Origin: Myxococcales bacterium
Lineage (GTDB): Bacteria > Myxococcota_A > Polyangia > Nannocystales > Nannocystaceae
Length of the DNA: 64,000 nucleotides
Assembly (NCBI GenBank): GCA_020633335.1
Contig: JACKDU010000011.1
Coordinates: 1 to 64,000, forward strand
Direction: 5' to 3'
Shown here: one piece after another, positions 8,705 to 16,491 of the stretch
Position numbering within the stretch: position 1 is the stretch's first letter
How the letters are laid out: every line of letters starts with the position of its first letter
Notes under the pieces: generated by a model
The model's input: only the letters and a program-made list of their open reading frames with translations
Databases searched by the model: none
Told to the model about the DNA's origin: nothing
Program-made: the position numbers and the translations under genes

Positions 8705-10177
8705 ATGGTCGATCCCTCCGCTCGCCGCCCTCGCCTCGGCCTCGCCGCCCTCTCCCTCGGCGCGCTCGCCCTGGCGTCGATGGCCTGCCGCCTGACTCCA
8801 GTCGACGACACGGCCGGCTCCGCGAGCGAGGCGAGCGCGACGACGAGCGAGGCGACCGGCGCGACCAGCAGCGCGACGGATGCGACCGCGACCACCGGCG
8901 GCGCGACGGAGGCGACCGGCGGCGAGACCGGCGACATCCCGCCCCAGGGGCCGCCGCCGGCCGCCGGCAAGAACCCCTTCCCCTGGTCGCTCGAGAGCCG
9001 CGACGCGGTCTGCGACGACGACCTCGACAACGACGACAACTCCTACTTCGACTGCGACGACTTCGCCTGCTCGCGCAACCCCTCGGTGGTCGTCTGCGGC
9101 CCGCTGACGATCTACGAGAGCACGCCGACCGCCTGCCAGAACGGGATGGACGACGACGGCGACGGCAAGGCCGACTGCGACGATCCGGACTGCCGCAAGA
9201 ACCCCTTCCTCAACGTCTGCCTCCAGCCCCGGGTCGAGGATCGCTGCGGCGAGGGGGTCGACGGCGACGGCGACGGCCTGATCAACTGCGACGACAACGA
9301 CTGCCTCGCGCTCGACGCCTCATGTGTCCCAAAGGCCGGGTCGCTGCGGATCCTCTTCGACCTCACCCTCGACGAGACCGCCGCCAACGGCCCGAGCTCC
9401 GACTGGATGATCGACCCCTGGGGCCGCCTGCCGACCCCCTCGAACCCGGCCTCGCGCAACGAGTGGAGCGGCTCGCTCTCCTCCTTCGCCTTCGACCTCT
9501 ACAAGCGCGGCCACCGGATCGAGCAGCTCGCCTCGTGGGAGGGGGCGCTGAGCTTCGGCGACCCCCAGAACCCGCAGGACCTCGGCCTCTACGACGTCCT
9601 CGTGGTGATCGAGCCGAGCCGCCAGCTCAGCGCCGCCGAGAAGGGGGCGATCATCAATTTCGTCGACGCCGGCGGCGGCCTCCTCCTGATCGCCAACCAC
9701 ATCAGCGCCGACCGCGACGGCAACGGCTGGAGCGCGGCCGCGGCCCTCAACGACATGTTCGACAAGAACCCGGTGCGCCCCGATCCCTTCGGCCTCCGCT
9801 TCGACGAGATCGACATCGAGCAGGAGCTCACCCTCGAGCGGATCGAGGACGCGGCCCACCCGGTGATCGCCGGGCCGGCGGGGACGGTCGATCGGATCGG
9901 CCTCTACGTCGCGACCACCGCCCACCTCACCGGCTCGAACCCGGGCGCCAGCGGCCTCATCGTCCTCGACGCCGCGGCCTCGAGCTCGGTCGACGTCGTC
10001 GTCGGCGCGGCCCCGGTCGGCAGCGGCCGCCTGGTCTTCGTCACCGACTCGGCGATCATCGGCGACGGCACGGACTCGCACGGCACCTCGCTCGCCGAGA
10101 AGGACGCCTACAACGACCCCGCGCTCGACCACGCCGCGCTCTTCGTCAACGCGGTCACCTGGCTCGGCGGCCTCTGA
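8705..10177 (+). CDS. Secreted lipoprotein with Asp-rich Cys repeats and a GATase-like/DUF4350-type domain
   Basis: From ATG 8705 the product is 490 aa: an Arg-containing signal peptide with lipobox LASMAC, then a Ser/Thr/Ala/Glu/Gly linker. Three short acidic Cys motifs follow (CDDDLDNDDNSYFDCDDFAC, CQNGMDDDGDGKADCDDPDC and a similar third), resembling thrombospondin-type-3-like calcium loops common in myxobacterial exoproteins. The last 280 residues look like a class I glutamine-amidotransferase-like/DUF4350 fold (YDVLVVIEPSRQLSAAEKGAIINFVDAGGGLLLIANH), without an obvious catalytic Cys. The open frame continues upstream to 8579, but ATG 8705 is chosen because the signal peptide begins there. 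Likely a surface-anchored binding protein; function unknown. Confidence 0.8.
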   Translation: MVDPSARRPRLGLAALSLGALALASMACRLTPVDDTAGSASEASATTSEATGATSSATDATATTGGATEATGGETGDIPPQGPPPAAGKNPFPWSLESRDAVCDDDLDNDDNSYFDCDDFACSRNPSVVVCGPLTIYESTPTACQNGMDDDGDGKADCDDPDCRKNPFLNVCLQPRVEDRCGEGVDGDGDGLINCDDNDCLALDASCVPKAGSLRILFDLTLDETAANGPSSDWMIDPWGRLPTPSNPASRNEWSGSLSSFAFDLYKRGHRIEQLASWEGALSFGDPQNPQDLGLYDVLVVIEPSRQLSAAEKGAIINFVDAGGGLLLIANHISADRDGNGWSAAAALNDMFDKNPVRPDPFGLRFDEIDIEQELTLERIEDAAHPVIAGPAGTVDRIGLYVATTAHLTGSNPGASGLIVLDAAASSSVDVVVGAAPVGSGRLVFVTDSAIIGDGTDSHGTSLAEKDAYNDPALDHAALFVNAVTWLGGL

Positions 10178-10190
10178 CCTTTGGGTCAGC
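10173..10190. repeat. Dispersed palindrome carrying both convergent stop codons
   Basis: Arms TCTGACC and GGTCAGC flank TTTG (7-4-7). The core TGACC-N4-GGTCA is a perfect inverted repeat. The TGA stop of the lipoprotein gene (10175-10177) and the TGA stop of the opposing MAPEG gene (10186-10188) lie inside the two arms. Confidence 0.6.
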
Positions 10191-10620
10191 CGAGTAGAAG
10201 GATGGTCGCGTGGACCATCGTCGCCAGGGTGGCGAGCACGCCGACCCCGAAGATCAGCGTCCGCCAGGGCTGGACCCCGTTGAGGTAGAAGAACGAGTAG
10301 AGCACCCGGGCGGCGGTGAAGGTGCCGATGAGGGCCCAGGCCATCTCGCCGCTCGCGCCGGCGGCGACGTAGACCTGGGCGACGAAGAGGAAGGGCACGG
10401 TGTTGACGACCGTGTTGGTGTGGGCCCGGAGCACCCGGGCGACCTCGGGCGGGGTCTCGTCGGCGACCGCTGAGCCCTTGACGACGGTCTTCGCGTCCTC
10501 GGGGTTGGGGGTCGTCTTGGTCTTCCCTCGGACGGCGCCGCTGGCGAGCCAGAGCACGGTCATGTTGAGGCAGAGGATCAGCGTGCAGATCGCGTAGGCT
10601 TTGGAGGGGTCGCTCAGCAT
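10186..10620 (-). CDS. MAPEG family membrane protein
   Basis: This 144-aa protein has four predicted membrane helices. It resembles the MAPEG family (microsomal glutathione S-transferase/eicosanoid-type proteins): the N-terminal helix, the polar loop with NPEDAK, the R-x-x-x-x-N-x-x-N pattern (RVLRAHTNTVVNTVPF), and the late R-V-L-Y-S-F-F-Y pattern in helix 3. MAPEG members are integral membrane proteins, several using glutathione; the substrate here is unknown. It is convergent with the preceding lipoprotein, the two stop codons being 8 nt apart. ATG 10620 is preceded at 8 nt by TACGCT, with no Shine-Dalgarno, suggesting a leaderless mRNA. Confidence 0.85.
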   Translation of the reverse strand: MLSDPSKAYAICTLILCLNMTVLWLASGAVRGKTKTTPNPEDAKTVVKGSAVADETPPEVARVLRAHTNTVVNTVPFLFVAQVYVAAGASGEMAWALIGTFTAARVLYSFFYLNGVQPWRTLIFGVGVLATLATMVHATILLLG

Positions 10621-10628
10621 CGCCGGCG

Positions 10629-10634
10629 AGCGTA
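10629..10634 (-). promoter_or_regulatory. Putative leaderless -10 box (TACGCT)
   Basis: TACGCT on the minus strand ends 8 nt before the ATG at 10620. That distance would place the transcript start at or next to the initiation codon. Confidence 0.45.
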
Positions 10635-10730
10635 GCCCGCCGACGCGGGCATGCGGGGTCCTCGCCGAAGAACGCTGTCTCCAGGGCGACGCTTGACAGC
10701 CGCGCTCGCCTTGGTCGACCGTGCTCGCAA

Positions 10731-11864
10731 ATGCCCGTCGCGCGTATCCGCTCCGCTGCCCCCGCGCTCCTCCTCTTGATCGCCTGCAACGGCGACGACG
10801 GCGGCTCGACCGGCCTCTCGGCGGGGTCCTCCGCCTCCGCCTTCACCGGCGCGAGCGCGAGCGCGTCGGCGAGCGCGTCGGCGAGCGAGAGCGCCGGCGA
10901 GAGCGAGGGGACCAGCGGCGGCGACTCGACCGGCGCGGTGACGATGAGCGGCGGTGGCACGACCACGGGGGCGACGAGCGTCGGCACGTCGACGACGGAC
11001 GATCCGATGACCAGCGGCGACGCGACGACCACCGGCGAGCCGGCGGACGATCGCGCCTACCTCCACGCCGACCTCTGGAGCGTCTGGTGGAACGATCGCA
11101 CCCGCTGCGGGGCCGAGCGCACCTTCCTCGAGATCTGCCAGCGCCGCGGCGACGCCTGCAGCCAGTACCAGGCGGCGGTCGACGCCTGCGACCCCAACAT
11201 GATCGTCTACGGCCAGGTCGGCCCCGAGAAGCAGGGCGAGCAGCTCTGTCAGCGCGGCAAGTACCCGGCGGTCGGCGGCTGCGTCGCGTCGGCCTACGAC
11301 TTCAACACGCTCCGCTTCTACTGGTACGGCGCCGAGTGGCAGGGCAACTGGCCGTGGGCGACCCTGAAGATCTTCCCGCAGGGGGCCGACTGGACCGGCG
11401 GCGGCGAGCTCGTCGCCCTCTCCTCGCTCCCCGGCTACACCCAGGCGGCGATGTCCCAGATCCAGAACCACGGCTACGGCTACGGCTGCGCGATGCTCGG
11501 GACCACCCAGGGCGACGCGAAGTACCTGAGGCCCTTCGGCGGCTTCGCCTGGGTCGAGGTGCCGACCAACACGCCGGTGACCGTCGCGGCCGCAGCCGCG
11601 CCCAACTTCGCCGACCAGGCCTTCGCCGGCTGCAACCGCGGCGAGGCGACCCAGGACCCGTGGATCACCGACGCCCCCGGCGCCCAGCTCGGCTGCGTCT
11701 ACGTCCAGGAGAACATGGTCTTTGAGCCAGGCAAGCACTACGTCTGGCGCTACGGCAAGATCGAGGCGCTCGCCAGCGCCGGCCCGCCGCCCGAGGTGAT
11801 CGCCGGCTTCGCGCTCCCCGAGGTCGGGATCGACGTCTCGAAGCGCGACGCCTGCGCGCTCTGA
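10731..11864 (+). CDS. Secreted lipoprotein of unknown function
   Basis: This 377-aa protein has a signal peptide ending in the lipobox LLIAC, then about 85 residues of Ser/Ala/Gly/Thr low complexity. The globular part (about 105-377) is rich in Trp, Tyr and Cys (10 or more Cys, so probably disulphide-bonded outside the cytoplasm). It includes a repeated aromatic pattern (RFYWYGAEWQGNWPW) and the phrase NHGYGYGCAML. No family is recognised. A TTGACA hexamer at 10693-10698 upstream could be a -35 element, but no convincing -10 follows. It is convergent with ptuB, whose stop begins 3 nt after this stop codon. Confidence 0.75.
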   Translation: MPVARIRSAAPALLLLIACNGDDGGSTGLSAGSSASAFTGASASASASASASESAGESEGTSGGDSTGAVTMSGGGTTTGATSVGTSTTDDPMTSGDATTTGEPADDRAYLHADLWSVWWNDRTRCGAERTFLEICQRRGDACSQYQAAVDACDPNMIVYGQVGPEKQGEQLCQRGKYPAVGGCVASAYDFNTLRFYWYGAEWQGNWPWATLKIFPQGADWTGGGELVALSSLPGYTQAAMSQIQNHGYGYGCAMLGTTQGDAKYLRPFGGFAWVEVPTNTPVTVAAAAAPNFADQAFAGCNRGEATQDPWITDAPGAQLGCVYVQENMVFEPGKHYVWRYGKIEALASAGPPPEVIAGFALPEVGIDVSKRDACAL

Positions 11865-11866
11865 GG

Positions 11867-12517
11867 CTAGCGCTCGCGGTTTCCGCGGGTCCGCTTGGAC
11901 CGCTTCTCGACCGCTTCGAGGCGCCGACGCAGGAGCGCGAGCGCGACGCCCGCGAAGGGGCGACGCCGCCCCTCGGCGTCGACGCCGGACCATTCGGCGA
12001 GGTCCTGACGGAGCGCTGTCGCGTCGAAATTCAGGCAGCGCTGTCTCACTGCGTCCTGAACCATTCGACGGTTCTCAAGCAGTCTCCGACAGTTGAGGTT
12101 GAGCGCGTCCGCGTCGGCACACTCGATCCTCCCGTCCAGGCGATACGCGACGCGGTCCTCGACGTTCTGCGCGGGGCTTGCGGGGTGAAGCGTGAGCGGC
12201 GCGTCGCCGCGATGCTTGTCGCAGTGCTGGAGAACATGGGGCGCGCCGGCGTTGCCGTCGCACACCGCCAGGAGGTCGTTCCAGTGGAAGGGGTCCGTCC
12301 CCGGATCGCTGCGCGGCCGCCAGTGCTCGACACCACAGCGGTGCGGGTCGTTGTGGACGCGAGACATGCAGTAGGCGCAGAGGTGCCCCTGCTCGGCGAG
12401 GAGCGCGGCTCGCATCGCCTCCTTCTGATCGCCGCCGACGCTCGCCCAGGTCGCCCCTGGCGTGCGCTGAAGCTCGGCGATGCAGGCGGGCGGCTTCCCC
12501 TTGCTGATCTGGAGCAC
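11867..12517 (-). CDS. ptuB: Septu defence HNH nuclease PtuB (TIGR02646-like)
   Basis: This 216-aa HNH endonuclease is of the kind found as PtuB in Septu systems and in retron-associated modules. Near residues 47-72 it shows CAYC, then a His-containing turn and VEHWRPRS, i.e. the His of the HNH core with Cys residues for metal binding. The conserved LLAVCDGN and a second H-C-D-K-H-R element follow, as in the TIGR02646 family. GTG start at 12517, 6 nt after the ptuA stop, with a G-rich stretch inside the end of ptuA as ribosome site, so the genes are an operon. The known role is DNA cleavage upon phage infection, held in check by the PtuA ATPase. Family call strong; phage specificity unknown. 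Confidence 0.88.
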   Translation of the reverse strand: MLQISKGKPPACIAELQRTPGATWASVGGDQKEAMRAALLAEQGHLCAYCMSRVHNDPHRCGVEHWRPRSDPGTDPFHWNDLLAVCDGNAGAPHVLQHCDKHRGDAPLTLHPASPAQNVEDRVAYRLDGRIECADADALNLNCRRLLENRRMVQDAVRQRCLNFDATALRQDLAEWSGVDAEGRRRPFAGVALALLRRRLEAVEKRSKRTRGNRER

Positions 12518-12523
12518 CGTCCG

Positions 12524-13789
12524 CTACGCCCCCACGAAGTCCATCATCGCCCGGGCTCGCACGAGCTCGGGCTCGTCCTCGCCGAGCTCGGCCTCAAGCT
12601 CTTCGAGGCGCGCGTGCGCGTCGTCGGGGTGCCGCTCGATGAGCTCGTAGATCTCGTCGATCCGGGCCTGGATCTCGGGCGGTCGGGCGCTCGCCTCCAT
12701 GACCTCCTCGAGGATCGTATTGGTGTCGCGCCCTCGGACGCGGGGATGCCCCGGCAGCGCCTTGCCGTCCTTGAGGAGGACCACGCACTCGTCCGGGACC
12801 GACGCGAGGACCTGCGGGGAGTGGGTGGCGATGATGAACTGGACGTTCGGAAATGCCGCCTGGAGGGCGCCGATGACCGTGCGTTGCCAGCGGGGGTGGA
12901 GGTGCAGCTCGATCTCGTCGATGAGGATGATGCCCGGGCTACGTAGCGTTTCATCGAGCGAGGGGTTCAGGACGGCCATCCGACGGGCGATGTCGGCGAC
13001 CATCAGGACGAGGCGGCGTTCACCATCCGAGAGCTGGGTGAGCATGAGCTCATGACCGTTCTTGTCGATTGCAAGCTGACCCTTCGCCGGTTGGAGTGGG
13101 TCGTGGGAGTGGAACCGAATGACCTTGAGGTTGCCGAGCCCGCTCTGGTGGAGATGTGACAAGAAGGACTCGACGGCACCGCGGACAGCACGGAGCGAGG
13201 GGATCGTCAGACTGAGGTTCTTCTTTCGGATCCGCTGTTCGTTCTCGAAGTTCTCCTCCTGCTCGAACCACTCCTCCAGTTCAGCGAACTGGTGAGCCTC
13301 CGAGTCAAAGCAACCTCGGTAGGCGATGAGATTCGGCCTTTTCGCCTCGAAAGGGGTCCGGCGGGGCATGCGAGTGGACCCGGAATGAATGAACTGGATG
13401 GCAGGGAGAGCCGTTGCTAGAAACCGCGAAACCACTGCTGCGCGATTTTCGTCAAGGAAGACGACCCCCGATGAATCCGCATCGAGAGCGCGGAAGAGGC
13501 CCCAGTTCAACTCCAGTGCGCCGGCCAGCTTGCCGTAGACGACCGTACCCCTCACGCCATGAGAAACGTCGGAACTCTCAAGCGGCACAAGGCCGTGGTC
13601 TTCGGCCTGCAGTAGCGAGGGAAGAACGGAGAGGTGGCACGCGAGCGCCTCGAGCACCGAGGTCTTGCCGCTCCCGTTCACCCCCGCAAACACCACTAGG
13701 TTCGGATGGAGCGGGATCGTCACCTTCTCGGCGAACCCGCGAAACCCCTCCAGGGTCACCTCGGAGACATACGTGCGCTCGTCGTCCAT
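12524..13789 (-). CDS. ptuA: Septu defence ATPase PtuA (AAA15/21, OLD/SMC-like)
   Basis: This 421-aa ABC/SMC-type ATPase starts with VTLEGFRGF and Walker A GVNGSGKTS (about residues 35-43). It has a signature-like LSDGERRLVLMVADIARR, Walker B ILIDEIELHLHP and the switch His in ATHSPQV. This order and length match PtuA of type I Septu. The partner ptuB lies 6 nt downstream. No reverse transcriptase or msr-msd-like RNA region lies beside it, so it appears to be stand-alone Septu rather than a retron effector pair. The gene is visibly richer in A/T codons than its neighbours (notably 13.1-13.8 kb), a sign of horizontal acquisition. GAGGGAA upstream of ATG 13789 is a plausible ribosome site. Confidence 0.88.
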   Translation of the reverse strand: MDDERTYVSEVTLEGFRGFAEKVTIPLHPNLVVFAGVNGSGKTSVLEALACHLSVLPSLLQAEDHGLVPLESSDVSHGVRGTVVYGKLAGALELNWGLFRALDADSSGVVFLDENRAAVVSRFLATALPAIQFIHSGSTRMPRRTPFEAKRPNLIAYRGCFDSEAHQFAELEEWFEQEENFENEQRIRKKNLSLTIPSLRAVRGAVESFLSHLHQSGLGNLKVIRFHSHDPLQPAKGQLAIDKNGHELMLTQLSDGERRLVLMVADIARRMAVLNPSLDETLRSPGIILIDEIELHLHPRWQRTVIGALQAAFPNVQFIIATHSPQVLASVPDECVVLLKDGKALPGHPRVRGRDTNTILEEVMEASARPPEIQARIDEIYELIERHPDDAHARLEELEAELGEDEPELVRARAMMDFVGA

Positions 13790-13836
13790 CGTTCCCTCTG
13801 CAGGCTACTCGCGCGGTCCGATCCTCTGCAAGAACG

Positions 13837-14670
13837 CTAGCGCTCAGCCTTCGCCACGTCCCCGAGCCCGCCGGCGATCTTCGCCGCCTCCTGCACGGTC
13901 CGCGCGAGGACCGAGCGGATCCTCCCGTCCTCCATCGTCAGGATCCCGGCGATCGTGCAGCCGGCCGGGGTCGTCACCTGGTCCTTGAGCGCGGCCGGGT
14001 GGAGGCCGGTCTGGAGGACCATCCGCGCGGCGCCCTGGAAGACCTGGGCGGCGATCTTGAGGGCGACGGTGCGCGGCAGGCCCATCATCACCCCGCCGTC
14101 GGCCATCGACTCGAGCATCACATAAACGAACGCGGGGCCGCTGCCGCAGAGGCCGGTGACCGCGTCCATGTGGCGCTCCTCGAGCTCGAAGCAGAGGCCG
14201 ACGGTCTCGAAGATCCGGGTGGCGAGGCGGACCTGATCGTCCGCGACGTCGGCGCTGCGGGTGACCACCGTCGTCCCCTCGCCGATCAAACACGGGGTGT
14301 TGGGCATCGCCCGGATCAGCCCGGTCGACGGCAGCCAGCCGCGGAGCTGATCGAGGGTGACGCCGGCGGCGATCGAGATCGCCAGCTTGCCCGCCAGCGC
14401 CTCGGCGATCGCCGGCTTGCCCGCGACCTTCGGCAGGGTCTGGGGCTTGAGCGCGAAGAGGACGGTGTCGGCCTCGCGGCAGGCGCGGGCGTTGTCGGTG
14501 GTCGCGTCGACCCCGTAGCGCTCGCGCAGGAGCTCCGCGACCTCGCCGCGGCGGGTCGTCACGAGGAGGCGCGAGGGGTCGATCGCCTCGGCCCGCAGGA
14601 GGCCGCTGACGATCGCCTCGCCCATGGTCCCGCAGCCGATAATTGCGAGCTTGCCGGCGATCTCTTGCAT
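13837..14670 (-). CDS. proC: Pyrroline-5-carboxylate reductase
   Basis: This 277-aa ProC catalyses NAD(P)H-dependent reduction of pyrroline-5-carboxylate to proline, the last step of proline synthesis. It has the N-terminal Rossmann motif IIGCGTMGEAI (about residues 9-19), VLFALKPQTLP, the RAMPNTPCLIGEG motif and the C-terminal dimerisation signature GLCGSGPAFVYVMLESMADGGV. Length is normal for the family. ATG 14670 is preferred over the upstream in-frame GTG at 14688 because the protein begins just before the Rossmann strand and because TAAGGC sits 8 nt before it. It stands alone between ptuA and the Cys-rich gene. Confidence 0.95.
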   Translation of the reverse strand: MQEIAGKLAIIGCGTMGEAIVSGLLRAEAIDPSRLLVTTRRGEVAELLRERYGVDATTDNARACREADTVLFALKPQTLPKVAGKPAIAEALAGKLAISIAAGVTLDQLRGWLPSTGLIRAMPNTPCLIGEGTTVVTRSADVADDQVRLATRIFETVGLCFELEERHMDAVTGLCGSGPAFVYVMLESMADGGVMMGLPRTVALKIAAQVFQGAARMVLQTGLHPAALKDQVTTPAGCTIAGILTMEDGRIRSVLARTVQEAAKIAGGLGDVAKAER

Positions 14671-14678
14671 GGCCCGGC

Positions 14679-14684
14679 GCCTTA
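14679..14684 (-). promoter_or_regulatory. Putative leaderless -10 box for proC (TAAGGC)
   Basis: TAAGGC on the minus strand lies 8 nt before the ATG at 14670, no Shine-Dalgarno between. The sixth base departs from TAnnnT. Confidence 0.3.
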
Positions 14685-14696
14685 CCACAGGCGCCG

Positions 14697-14850
14697 CGGC
14701 CCGTCACTTCAGGGCGCGACCGGCTCCCGCGGGCGGAGGACCGCCGGCGCCTCGTCGCCGCACCTCGTCACGCGTCGCCGCGGCCCGTCACTTCAGGGCT
14801 CGACGGGCTCGGGCTCCCGCGGGCGGAGGACCGCCGGCGCCTCGTCGCCG
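14697..14850. repeat. Imperfect direct duplication of the 3' end of the Cys-rich gene
   Basis: The segment holding the stop codon and last codons of the Cys-rich gene (about 14781-14850) recurs upstream at about 14697-14760. Both copies contain GCGGCCCGTCACTTCAGGGC and GCGGAGGACCGCCGGCGCCT, 84 nt apart at the stop codon, the first copy lacking 6 nt. It fills the space between proC and the Cys-rich gene. Confidence 0.8.
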
Positions 14851-15521
14851 CTCCAGGTCACCGCGGCGAAGCGCGGCGGGGTCGGCTCGGGGGTCGGGAG
14901 CTCGCGGCCGGCGACCGCCGCCAGGGCCTCGTCGGTCCACGGCGAGGGCTCCTCCGCCGCCTCGACCGCGGCCAGCGGCGCCTCGTCGCCGGCCCGCACC
15001 TTGCCGCGGATCCGCTGGAGGGCGTCGGCGACGAAGCGGCCGGCGGGGCTCGCCTCGCCCGCCGGCGTCAGCAGGACCGCCTCCTCCGGGTGGGCGTCGA
15101 GGTGGCTCTTGAGCGCCTTGGCGACCATGAAGAATTCCTTGCGGTCGAAGCGGCGGTTGAGGATGCAGTGCTCCTCGCCGACCAGGCCGACGCAGGCGAT
15201 GCAGTGCGAGCACTCGTTGCACTCGAGGCAGAGGATCAGGTGCTGCGAGCGCTCGCAGCCCCGCGAGTGCTCGAGCTGGGTCGAGTCGACGCAGCCCTCG
15301 GAGGCCTTGCAGCGGGTGCAGCGCTCGCAGCCCTTGCACCCCTCGCAGTAGGTGCACTCGACGCAGGCCTCACAGCCGGTGCAGAAGCGGCAGCGACGGC
15401 ACTCGGTGCACCCCTCGCAGCGAAAATTGTCGTCGGTCGCGGCCGCCCGGGCCTGGGTCGCCCGGTACTCGGCCACCAGCGCGCCGAGCTCATCGAGGAG
15501 CGAGGGGATATCACCAGCCAC
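14793..15521 (-). CDS. Cysteine-periodic protein (13 Cys at exact 3-residue spacing)
   Basis: This 242-aa protein has no signal peptide. Residues 35-71 have cysteine at every third position, 13 in a row (C35, C38 and so on to C71). Eight more follow at 77, 89, 98, 101, 104, 107, 110 and 119, giving 21 Cys in 85 residues. Intervening residues are polar (Glu, Arg, Thr, Gly). The pattern suggests metal or Fe-S cluster binding or a Cys ladder in a solenoid. Similar sequences in myxobacterial genomes are often labelled caib/baif family, which I recall but cannot verify and which does not describe the fold. The C-terminal 110 residues are Ala/Glu/Pro-rich. GTG start at 15521. Function unknown. Confidence 0.75.
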   Translation of the reverse strand: MAGDIPSLLDELGALVAEYRATQARAAATDDNFRCEGCTECRRCRFCTGCEACVECTYCEGCKGCERCTRCKASEGCVDSTQLEHSRGCERSQHLILCLECNECSHCIACVGLVGEEHCILNRRFDRKEFFMVAKALKSHLDAHPEEAVLLTPAGEASPAGRFVADALQRIRGKVRAGDEAPLAAVEAAEEPSPWTDEALAAVAGRELPTPEPTPPRFAAVTWSGDEAPAVLRPREPEPVEP

Positions 15522-15748
15522 GTCGGCGATCAGCCTGCCACGAAGGCCTGCGGGGCGACCAGTGCGCTTTTGTCGACGGGGGCCGTAGACATTAGGGGGG
15601 TGTTACTTGACCCCCCGCGTCGATGCGGCCGCGGTGGCCCTGGGAGCGCGTTCGGGCGCTCGCGGACCCGCAAACGCGCCCTGCCGCCGCAGCGCGCCCC
15701 CTCCGCGCCAAAGCGCCCCGTCTGGTCCCCCGCCTCGCGATCTCAGTG

Positions 15749-15754
15749 TATGCT
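15749..15754 (+). promoter_or_regulatory. Putative leaderless -10 box (TATGCT)
   Basis: TATGCT ends 10 nt before the ATG at 15765. It overlaps the alternative upstream ATG at 15750 and so argues for 15765 as the start. Confidence 0.4.
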
Positions 15755-15764
15755 CCGCGCGCTC

Positions 15765-16301
15765 ATGGCCCCCCGCTCGCGTTCGCTCGCGCCGCTGGCG
15801 CTCCTCGCGCTCGCCCTCCTCGCGCCCGGCTGCCGCAACAAGATCGGCAGCGCGTGCAAGGTGAGCACCGACTGTTCGCTGCGCGCCGCGCGGACCTGCG
15901 ATCTCTCCTATCTCGTCGACAAGAACGGGATCGAGGGCGCGGGCGGCAAGGGCGAGTGCATCGTCGAGGGCTGCACCGTCGGCTCCTGCCCCAAGGAGGC
16001 GGTCTGCGTCCAGATCTACAGCGCGGCCTACCTCAGCGTCGCCTGCGATCCCGAGACCGAGGATCGACCGGGCGCGGACGGGCGGGACGACTGCGATCCC
16101 AACGAGGTCTGCCTCCCGGAGGGGGTCTGCGCCGACGCCAACACCGCCCGCGCGACCTGCCGGCGGGAGTGCACCCGCGACAGCACCTGCCGGGCCGGCT
16201 ACTCCTGCCGCGAGACCGGGCGCGGCGGGGTCTACGTCGCCCGCGATCCCGAGAATCCGCTCGAGACCGAAGAGACGGCGATCTGCATGCCGAACGGGTA
16301 G
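15765..16301 (+). CDS. Cys-rich secreted lipoprotein
   Basis: This 178-aa lipoprotein has an Arg-rich n-region, Leu/Ala core and lipobox LAPGC, so it is exported and lipidated. The mature part has about 16 Cys in short motifs (SACKVSTDC, CTVGSC, CDPNEVCLPEGVC, CRRECTRDSTCRAGYSC), typical of the disulphide-rich Dickkopf/EB-like modules abundant in myxobacterial surface proteins. No enzymatic motif. ATG 15765 gives a 23-residue signal peptide. ATG 15750 is possible but overlaps the putative -10 box. A strong hairpin follows at 16347-16379. Confidence 0.8.
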   Translation: MAPRSRSLAPLALLALALLAPGCRNKIGSACKVSTDCSLRAARTCDLSYLVDKNGIEGAGGKGECIVEGCTVGSCPKEAVCVQIYSAAYLSVACDPETEDRPGADGRDDCDPNEVCLPEGVCADANTARATCRRECTRDSTCRAGYSCRETGRGGVYVARDPENPLETEETAICMPNG

Positions 16302-16346
16302 GGCGTGAGCCCTGCCGCGGAGGGCGTGCGAGCGATCGTGCGAGCG

Positions 16347-16379
16347 CGGGGATCGGCCCCTCTGCGGCGCCGATCCCCG
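16347..16379 (+). terminator. Hairpin downstream of the Cys-rich lipoprotein gene
   Basis: An 11-bp perfect stem (CGGGGATCGGC / GCCGATCCCCG) with an 11-nt loop begins 45 nt after the stop codon. No U-tract follows, so an intrinsic terminator is plausible but not certain. Confidence 0.5.
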
Positions 16380-16491
16380 GGCGGCGAGAACGGTCCGCCT
16401 CGAAGCGAGACGGGGCTGGGTGGCGCGTCCGGGGCCGGCGCTCGGCCGGAAACTTGCTCGCAGCCGCCCCGGCGGCCACCCTGAGCCGCCC

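Noticed and set aside
12524..14670. Retron with PtuAB effectors
   Set aside because: No reverse transcriptase frame and no paired inverted-repeat msr-msd region; the gene upstream of ptuA is proC.
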